Shown piece after piece: positions 56,837 to 64,000 of a DNA stretch of 64,000 bases. The notes beneath the pieces are model-generated. The model worked only from the letters and a program-made list of their open reading frames with translations. It had not been told where the DNA came from and made no database searches. Positions within the stretch are counted from its first letter, which is position 1, and each line of letters starts with the position of its first letter. The DNA is from Agapanthus africanus. Taxonomy: Eukaryota > Streptophyta > Magnoliopsida > Asparagales > Amaryllidaceae. A program made the position numbers and the translations under genes. The DNA lies in the NCBI GenBank assembly GCA_030015575.1, contig CM057338.1:135929546-135993545 (forward strand), written 5' to 3'.

Positions 56837-57295
56837 TTACTCAAGGCATCGGCCTGGGCGTTTAGCTGTCTGGGTATCTGCTCCACCTGGACTTCGTCGA
56901 ATCCTTTTCATAATTTTCTCACCTCGGCAAGATACTTCACCATCAGAGGCTCCCGTGCCTCGAATCGGGCGGTCACTTGGCCAACGACTAGGGTGGAGTC
57001 GCTGTGGATCCGGATCATTTTCATCCCCGCTCCGGAGGCTATCCGCAGTCCGGCTAACAAGGCCTTGTCCCGCTGCGTTATTTGAGGCTTTGAACCCAAG
57101 CTTCAGAGAATACTCCATCTCCGCCTTGTTCAGGCCCCGAATGATGAGGCCGGCACCACAACCTTCTTCGGTTGAGGACCCATCGACGTAAAGGATCCAA
57201 TCAGGGATGGAGTTGGGCTTTCCATCGACTGAGGGTTGAGCTCCGGTGGCCAACGTAGATTCCGGCTCTTTACTAGGGATGGTGCTCTTGCTCAC
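56837..57295 (-). pseudogene. Archaeal-type RNase H of element G
   Basis: Begins PDWILYVDGSSTEEGCGAG and SLKLGFKASNNAA, the N-terminal part of the second (archaeal-type) RNase H specific to Tat elements. A frameshift near 57065 moves it to another frame: LLAGLRIASGAGMKMIRIHS and STLVVGQVTARFEAREPLM. It ends with QIPRQLNAQADALSK-like sequence. It follows the gag end directly: the protease, RT and first RNase H expected between them are absent, an internal deletion of probably 2 kb or more. Confidence 0.82.
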
Positions 57296-58856
57296 GGTCG
57301 GCCTGCCGCTTGTCTCGTAAGTACCTCGCTAGGTGTCCCGAGCGGATCAAGTCCTCGATGTAGTCTCGGAGCTGCTTGCAGTTCTCGGTGGGGTGGCCCT
57401 GCGACCTATGGAAAGTGCAGTAGGGGCCCTGGGTATGCTTTTCCGCCTTATTCGAGACTATGGGGAGTTTGAAGAATCTCTCACCCTTAGCTTCCTCCAA
57501 CAGTACCGTCTGGGAGACGTTGAGCGGGGTGTACTCCTGAAACTTTGGGGAGTAGGCCTTTGGCCGCTAAATCTTCTTTTTCTCCTCCCTGGCCCTTTTC
57601 TTCTGATTGGTTTGCTCTGTTCGGGGCAGGTTGGCGTTCACTTTGGACTCAAGCTAGATCTCACGTTCGGTCCAAGCCTTTACCTCGACCACGGTCTTAG
57701 GTTGCGCTAATGCAAAGGAGCGTACCCACTCTTTGTGCCTAAGACCCGACCTAAGGGCCGTAATAACCGTCTCATCCCGGTACTCTGGGACCTCAAGGAG
57801 GGCATTTTAGAAGCGGGTGACGCATCCTTTGAAGGATTCTTTGTCCCCGCTCTTTATGGTGAAGAGATGATCAACGGTCCGCTTCTGCCGTCTGTTCCCA
57901 ACGAAATGACCGAGGAATTGGGTGGCCAGCTCATCAAAGATAGAGATTGAGCATGGCATGAGTCCTGGGAACCAGTCTTGTCTAGAACAGATGAGAGTGG
58001 AGGGGAAAGCACGGCATTGCGTGGAATCGGAGTTGTCATGGAAACTCATCCCGACAGTGAACGTGTCCAAATGTTCTTTCGGGTCGAACTTCCCATCGAA
58101 GAGGGAGACCTTTGGGGGTTTGTTCCAGGAGGAGACGCGGAAAACGAGTAGTTCTTTGGTGAAAGGCTTCGTGAGAGAGTCGGCGGCATATCTAGCCTCG
58201 TCACCCCAAGGAAGTTTTTCCCGATGTATGCCCTCGATCTTCTTCTCGAAGGCGTCGAGTCGGTCGTGGTATCCCAATGATTTGGTATACTCTGATTTAT
58301 GGCCTTTGCTACTGGAGACCTACGCCTGGCCATGACCCCGGTTCCGTTCGATGAGGTTCCTTAGGTCCCCTGGCGAGGTTGTCTTCGAGCTACCGTGGTG
58401 AGTCCCGTCCATACGACCCCGTCGAGGGAGGGGGTGCCGGTCATGCCTGGGTGCAGGCGAGCTGACCGATACCTCCTTGGGAGGGACAAAAGCGTGATGG
58501 GCCTCAGGGCGGGGTGATCTGGCGAGAGACCTTGGTGTTAAGCTGTGTGGCACCCAGCGGGTCACTGAATTGGTCTCCATGGGGGATATGCGTCCGCCGG
58601 AGACAGGAAGGCGGTGCTCGGTCGTGCCGTCTTCTCTCCCTCTGTAGGGGTCCTAGTCCCGAGGTGGGGGAATGGCGACCTGAGGAGTTTGCCCGGCCAT
58701 TTGGACACGGACGAGCGCATCCACGACGAACGTGAGCCGATCTATCAGAGCAGATATGGCATGAATGGCGTTTGGGGAAGGAGGGGATCCTCCCGCGTCT
58801 CCATTGTGAGGGTGGTGACGGCTGGTGCTTGGATCATCACGGTGATCGCTCGCCAT
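57296..58856 (-). pseudogene. Gag of Tat element G, frameshifted
   Basis: Probable start ATG 58856 (MASDHRDDPSTSRHH), 46 bases after the primer site. 57807-58277 holds the capsid-type domain (Retrotrans_gag, PF03732): FDPKEHLDTF, CRAFPSTL, FDELATQFLGHF and RRQKRTVDHLF. The C-terminal part (about 57300-57500) has CTFHRSQGHPTENCKQLRDYIE, the CX2H-type knuckle usual in Tat Gag. The frame changes several times (near 58290, 57800 and 57510), so no single product is possible. Confidence 0.82.
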
Positions 58857-58901
58857 GAAGTTGAGATCGGAAGGTGAACTTTCATTGAATGGAACTAGCG
58901 T

Positions 58902-58917
58902 TTCCCACAGACGGCGC
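58902..58917 (-). other. Primer-binding site of element G
   Basis: Minus strand GCGCCGTCTGTGGGAA, four bases inside the LTR. This type of site is typical of RIRE2/Grande-like Tat elements. Confidence 0.7.
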
Positions 58918-58921
58918 TGAC

Positions 58922-59728
58922 TGATGGATCTCTGGATCTCCTTCAGATGTTACCTTCCATTGATCTGCAGCGAGTGGAGACGAGCGGCTGAGATTGAGTT
59001 GGGAGGTTGCCTCCTGAAGCGTGTGGATCTCAATGGGCTGGAAGTGGTTGAAGCCGAGCTACCTGCAAGGAAGTCCCGGGATGTTTGTGCGACCGAGGAC
59101 CCTCCGACGATCAAGTTAGACGGGTTAAATGGGCAGAGTAGTGCCCTATTGGGGTAAAATTGCCTTACCTGAGTCATCTGAGAGAAGGGTTTATATAGTG
59201 GCAGCCATGAGCTGGCGGGCGCGAGATTCACGCCGGCCGTTACGCCCCTGGTGTTACGCACAGGATTCTCTGCTGATGACGAGATACGATCGTTAATGGA
59301 GGAACGCGATGGCGTGGAACGCGGGATCGTGGGCGGCGGGTATCTTGCATCTGGCATGATTCGCAGAGCCGTGGCGGAGATGCCTGCGATCAGTGTTGTG
59401 GGTCGATCGATGAGACCGAGGAAGCTAAGCTAGGCGGGAGGCTTGGAAACAAGCGGGAGGCCGAGCGAGCTTGGTTCTGTAATAGCTCGGAGGCGAGCTA
59501 GGAGGCTGAGGGAACTCAGCGTGTAGGAAGGATCAGAGGCGAGCCGGCGGTTGTTTGTAAGGCGAGCATGGGATTGGTTTGGGAGGCCACCAAAGGTCGG
59601 GTACATCCTCGGGCGAGGGCCCAGGGCATGCTTCCAATGTACCGTTCTTGATCCTTTCTCGCAGGCTTTGGGACACATCACTTGCCCCGTGTCATGATCT
59701 GGGGAAACCCCGGTATCGAGTATCATCA
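58922..59728 (-). repeat. Element G 5' LTR
   Basis: 807 bp, uninterrupted; reference for the split copy. Contains GGCTGAGGGAACTCAG (59507-59522), the empty version of B's insertion site. A reverse-strand TATA box lies at about 59192-59202. Confidence 0.92.
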
Positions 59729-59733
59729 GGCCA

Positions 59734-59856
59734 TAAATTAACGCTTTTGGAGTAAATTCGTTAGTCACCTGGGCGCGTGTGTTTCTTGTGTGCGTGGATG
59801 TGGTGTGTGTGTTTGTGTGCATGGAATAGGGCTTATGGACCAATGCCGAAAAAAAA
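59734..59856 (+). mobile_element. SINE 1, 3' half
   Basis: Continues the SINE begun at 8991, with the TAAATTAACGCTTTTGG, GTGTG-rich and AGGGCTTATGG segments that line up with SINE 2, ending in a short A-run. Followed by the target duplication at 59857-59870. Confidence 0.85.
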
Positions 59857-59887
59857 ACATATCTAGTACCCAAAAGAAATTATACTT

Positions 59888-60108
59888 TTACCAATGAGCA
59901 TTAGCTCAGTTGGTATGGGCATTTCCTCTCTTGGGGAGAGTGCGGGGTTCGAATCCCAGAGAGGAAGCGGTTATAAATTAAAGCTTTCGGGGCAAATTTG
60001 TGGATCCCCTGGGTGCGTGTGTGTTCTGCATACTTGTGTTGTGTGTGGTGTGCATGGGTGTGGTGTTGTGTGTTTAGAGTAGGGCTTACAGGCCAAAAAG
60101 AAAAAAAG
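59888..60108 (+). mobile_element. SINE 2 (tRNA-derived), complete
   Basis: Well-kept polymerase III boxes: A box TAGCTCAGTTGG (59902-59913) and B box GGTTCGAATCC (59946-59956). Flanked by a perfect 12-bp duplication GAAATTATACTT (59876-59887 and 60109-60120). Tail AAAAAGAAAAAAAGG. The tRNA-like head does not fold as a complete tRNA with its own 3' end, so it is a SINE, not a tRNA gene. Confidence 0.88.
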
Positions 60109-60252
60109 GAAATTATACTTCTTAAACTTGGATGATGACCGTGCGATCCATGAGTGTGGTGTTGTGTGTTTAGAGTAGGGTTTACGGGCCAAAAAGAAAA
60201 AAAGGGAAATTATACATCTTAAACTTGGATGATGACCGTGCGGTCCATGAAT
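60058..60252 (+). repeat. Tandem duplication of the SINE 2 tail and its flank
   Basis: Two copies of about 97 bp (60058-60153, 60154-60252), each with TGTGGTGTTGTGTGTTTAGA, the A-rich tail, the AAATTATAC duplication and GGATGATGACCGTGCG. It happened after SINE 2 inserted. Confidence 0.85.
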
Positions 60253-60301
60253 TGACGTGTGCTATGCTCACATACATAACAAGGGGAGCATGAGTACCCT
60301 G

Positions 60302-60703
60302 GCCATATATGTATATGGCAGCACTTACGTGAAATGCACGTGAGTGCATCATCTTGAAGCACTGACTTCTAGTAGAATTAAATTATATATGATAGAATTA
60401 AATTCTATATGAAAAAGATTTCTCCTGATCTTTCTAATATAGAAAGATTTTCTCTATTAAACAGAGAGCATTTGGATTTAAAATCAAACGGTGATTATAA
60501 TATCACCAATCAGATCAACTGATAGATTTAATTCTATGTTAGGAAACTATTTTCCTAATCTTGTTAAAATCAACAAGAAATTTTTTCTGTTAAACAGAAA
60601 GTGATTGGATCAAAGATCCAACGGCGAATAAAATTCCCCAGATGATCTTTAAGATCAATTGATATCTCTCAATGAGAGATTATCTCAAACTATTTGATAG
60701 TTT
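60302..60703. repeat. Run of short perfect inverted repeats
   Basis: At least twelve non-overlapping stem-loops (stems 5-11 bp, loops 1-7) in 400 bp: 60302-60319, 60321-60347, 60392-60408, 60428-60448, 60451-60467, 60490-60507, 60509-60523, 60541-60556, 60559-60578, 60584-60600, 60605-60621, 60643-60657, 60664-60680 and 60687-60703. A TATAAAAG box follows at about 60716. I recognise no known element. 60253-60301 shows nothing. Confidence 0.8.
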
Positions 60704-60746
60704 TTCCTGCCCTGTATAAAAGACCTGAGACTTCAAGTTTCACATA

Positions 60747-62353
60747 TGTAAGTCGATCTCGCACACCCCACACACTTGTGGGAAGGCGGAATTTACAAAA
60801 AAACAATTTCAAGACTTGCAACACCGACCTATCATACATGATCTTTACGGAAACCATAACTAGCTATACTACTTGGAGCTTATAACTACTTGGTAAGAGT
60901 TTTATTCCTCCTAAATACTTGTCCTTTGGGTATTCTTCTCCTTTCCTTGAGCTCTTCGAAGGTTTGGATCGCTCTTAATTGTTGGTCTCTTCATGTCAAA
61001 TACGATCCACCCGAGAGGCTATGGTTCAAGCACCAACATCTAAACCGAGGTAACTAAAGTACGTAGTTCGCTAAACTAGGTATTTTAAAAGATTTAGAGT
61101 GTTTATTGGAGTGTTTTTATTTCAAAAGATCTTAGGGTTCACAACACATGTGAGGGTTTAGGGTCTTGAGGAAGAAGGAGAGGAAAAATGGAGAGAGAAC
61201 GAAAAAATCAAATGAGCTAAGTCTTGTGCTAGTGAAGGATGGATCATTCTCTATCTCACATGAAGCATGGATTATTTTTAATAGAAAATAACAACCATGC
61301 TTCAATAGTAAATCCAAACACATAAAATAATGGAATAAGCCATGCTTCACCATGCCACAAATATCTCCATTTTCCACCTCATTAATCTATTTGCAAAAAT
61401 AGATAAATCCAAATAATGAGGTGCCCCCTTCTAGAAGCATCTCTTGTAAAATTACAAGAATGCCCTCACCGTATATACATACCCGTATTCGTACTCCAAA
61501 AAATACGAATACAATGAGATAATAATAATCTAATATTATAATTCTAGAATCTGGTTTAAACCAAAGCCCACTAGTATTATCCGTTTGAACAACATCCATG
61601 TAGCTAGTACACGTATATGATCGGAACCCTGCACGTAAAACCATACGGCCTTTACATCGTTTCGCCTATACCAGGGAAACCCTCTGTGTGGGACTCTAAA
61701 GACTCGACAGTATGCTGGCAACGGGTTTAACCACAAGTCCGTCAGTGGCACTAGCTGTACGTAACGGCTACCCAGATATCTGTCGATAAGAAAACCGATG
61801 AGCAAACTCTTACTAAGCCTATCTGTGACAATCTCTATACAGTCCAGTATGTTCGTCTAATGTATCGCATATTGGGCCTAAGAGGGTGGTAACCGTCAAA
61901 CCCCTAATAGCACAATAAGTCATATCGGTGTAGAGCCCAATACACCCTGAGAAACTACTGGTATACGTACCAGTAAATCTCGCTTGCCTTGGCCAGCAAC
62001 TTTATGTATTGGCTATCTGAACACAGCGTGATATCAACTCCCAATACCGGGAGAGATGAATCGCATCTAACCCCTATTGCTTCCAAGTGCTTCGGGACTG
62101 CACCCAACCACTACCTGTTTACACGAATCATCTGAGCTGTGGTAGGGTAGTAATCTAGGTACAGTAGGAACACACTCGAGACGAATAGTGATATCAAGTC
62201 AACGGACTAACCTGTACTCATGTCACCCAGGAACTGCTAACCGATGATAGGTATAATACCAACTAGCAGTTCCCATCGAGTTCATCCAGCGTAACTCATA
62301 ACCCAATGAGCACTTGTATACTATCTCCGGTATCGCATACCAATAGCTGTGGG
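60747..62353 (-). repeat. Antisense Angela-type LTR, truncated (solo LTR or LTR remnant)
   Basis: The LTR 3' end (GACTTACA in reverse) is at 60747, with the CGGGTGGATC block, the hairpin CCCACA/TGTGGG (60767-60782) and later blocks such as 61660-62340 matching D's LTR in reverse. No primer site lies at 60735-60746, so it is not a 5' LTR with interior. About 400 bp of the LTR start is missing where the next element begins at 62354. Confidence 0.75.
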
Positions 62354-64000
62354 TGTCATGACCTGAAAGTACGGAACGTGACTGGCACTTAGATTACGAG
62401 ACGTCTAAAGGCGTAACGTAACCTAAGTCAGCCAAAGCCCAAAAAATCTAAACCAAAATCAACAAGAGTGAAGGAAAACCTTTCCACGAAAACGATTTTA
62501 AACCAATTTAAGTTATATTAGTCCCCTTTTAAAAACATCAAAATTTCCCCAAAATTTCGGTAGAGTCTGGTTTGTAAATACTAGCCCCCAAAATGGGTAC
62601 AACAAGATATATAAACCTGTAATAACAAAATGGCATCCCCAAGCGGGAGCTAGCTCTTCGCCCAAGGCGGATCACAACCACACGCAACATATATGCAATA
62701 TCAAGCAAATAAGCATAAAAAGCACAAAAATAAGAAAAACACAACGTCGGCTCAAGTGAGCTCGACCCCAACGAAACCACATATACATAAATCTCTCAGT
62801 TTCATCACTAGGTCGCATATACAAATAAGAAGTTGTAAATGGAGAATACTAGATACAATGATGGTACAAAAAGAGATAAGGTGTCCTCGCAACCCACCTA
62901 CGAGCAATGTCGCGAATATGAACAAAGGAGCCAATGAAAAGATACGCCCGCCGCTGCAAAGCTGACAGGTCCGACCTGCAAGACACTGTGGCACAACGGG
63001 GGTGAGTTGCCAGCTCGTGAGTAGCAAGTAACATCTAATAAGGCTATCGTAAGAATGCACGCAATGCGTCACAATCTGCATATCTAAGTATAATGCGATG
63101 CTACTAATATGTATGCACATGGATGCAAAATCAATACGAAATCTTTAAGTGTTTAAATACGATGATCTTTGCATTCTTAACTTAAAAAAAATATCTGTAC
63201 AATAACTAAAGTACCATCAATGAAATCATCCGAAAACCGTGTGAAGCATCGACACCAAATATGGAATATATCTGTCTCAATGTCTCACTATGTCAATGTC
63301 TCAATACCTCGGGCTCCGTCAGTCCGGATCAGCCCATATCATCAAATCTCATGACAACGGTCAGTATCCTCCGGATATCTGCTGCGCCAGACATCACCGG
63401 TAGGTGGTCTTCCCCTACCAGGCTCATCGTCTACAACTCGATCTTCTTTCCTTGGGATACCATACCGGGCCTACCATGTACCCGAGACGGTTCATCCACT
63501 CCTCGAATCGAGTCTCGAAATCCAACAGAAAACATGAAAACTCATGGTGGACGATATATACATCACGAGAAAACCGCAACTTTATTTTAAAAATGATGAT
63601 AATAAGCTTTTGTTAAATTCTCGCGGTTTTCCCCAAAATCCAGAAATCTCATCAATACTAAAATCCTCAAGAAAATCATAATACCCAATATGTTGTATAT
63701 GATAAATGCTTATGATATCAAAGGTATGCAATGTGATTTATGGTTAGGAATCCATATAAGCATGATGATGAAGTGAGGAATATACATGCTATGCAATTCA
63801 ATGTATCATATATGATGCAAGTGTTGATACTGAACTACACAGGTTCTACAGTGCTCGTGGCATAGCAATTACCAAAGGCGTGTGTGTTCACATGAATAGT
63901 GCACATGCAACATGAGCCAATGGTAATGGTGTAAGTGTCCTAAGAGGTGATATCACACATAAGTATATAGATAACCATACAATGCTAGCAGACGAACAAC
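62354..64000 (-). repeat. Probable gypsy LTR, antisense, cut by the window edge
   Basis: Abrupt change of sequence at 62354. Read in reverse it ends CCGTACTTTCAGGTCATGACA, like the CGTGACA end of E's LTRs. A TGTCTCAA-rich stretch is at about 63273-63305. No coding region of note. The other end and any duplication are outside the window, so the class is an inference. Confidence 0.4.

Larger units (their letters stand above)
9083..59728 (-). mobile_element. Element G: Ty3/gypsy Tat-lineage retrotransposon, minus strand, containing four later elements
   Basis: Bounded by LTRs (about 806 bp, TGATG...CATCA) and a perfect GGCCA target duplication (9078-9082 and 59729-59733). Removing B and C (with their duplications) leaves about 10.6 kb. 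Minus-strand order: 5' LTR, primer site, gag, archaeal-type RNase H, integrase, then two genes in the opposite orientation with a tandem array between them, then 3' LTR. Protease and RT are missing between gag and RNase H. Archaeal RNase H and extra antisense genes downstream of pol are established Tat features. Confidence 0.9.

Noticed and set aside
59888-59970. tRNA gene
   Set aside because: A and B boxes are good, but the acceptor and 3' end do not form a tRNA, and the body continues into a SINE with tail and target duplication.
1-64000. Defence, biosynthetic or other new gene system
   Set aside because: Every sizeable coding region I could identify belongs to a retrotransposon or to the captured transporter fragment. 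The novelty here lies in element structure, not in a host gene cluster.

Overview
This is plant nuclear DNA made almost entirely of transposable elements. Evidence: Ty1/copia polyproteins of the Angela/BARE type, a Ty3/gypsy Tat element with gag, archaeal-type RNase H and integrase, methionine-initiator-tRNA primer sites, tRNA-derived SINEs, and a fragment of a plant KUP/HAK potassium transporter inside a retrotransposon LTR. I found no intact host gene, rRNA gene, functional tRNA gene or CRISPR array. It looks like heterochromatin of a flowering plant; I cannot tell monocot from eudicot.

Layout. 1-8134: antisense copia element A (5' part only), inserted in an old Tat-type LTR fragment (8135-8445). 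8446-8976: AT-rich, no gene. 8991-9082 and 59734-59856: one SINE split in two by a 50.6-kb block. That block is Tat element G (9083-59728, minus strand, target duplication GGCCA). Copia element B (9673-29478, GAGGG) sits in G's left LTR, and copia element D (18507-28385, GTTAA) sits in B's 3' LTR. Copia element C (36169-56355, TTAGC) sits in G's integrase gene, and long-LTR element E (44384-55806, ATAAT) sits in C's 3' LTR. Right of the block are a second SINE (59888-60108), a 400-bp run of short hairpins (60302-60703), an antisense Angela LTR (60747-62353) and a probable antisense gypsy LTR (62354 to the end). Insertion order is therefore SINE, then G, then B and C, then D in B and E in C.

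How it works together. Only D carries a nearly open copia polyprotein (one stop codon, reduced gag). A, B and C are broken. B has a decayed interior between two similar LTRs, so it was probably mobilised by a relative's proteins. G lacks protease and reverse transcriptase but keeps two genes in the opposite orientation to pol, separated by an array of 86-bp repeats. E has no pol, and its 4.25-kb LTRs each carry an N-terminal piece of a KUP7-like K+ transporter gene.

The strongest unusual signals are: the transporter fragment inside LTRs; the aberrant 5' end of C built from two inverted copies of its own LTR tip yet flanked by a clean target duplication; a GC-rich hairpin about 200 nt after the primer site in all four copia elements whose pairing is kept while sequence changes; the 86-bp hairpin repeats with matched changes on both sides of the stems; and the hairpin run at 60302-60703.
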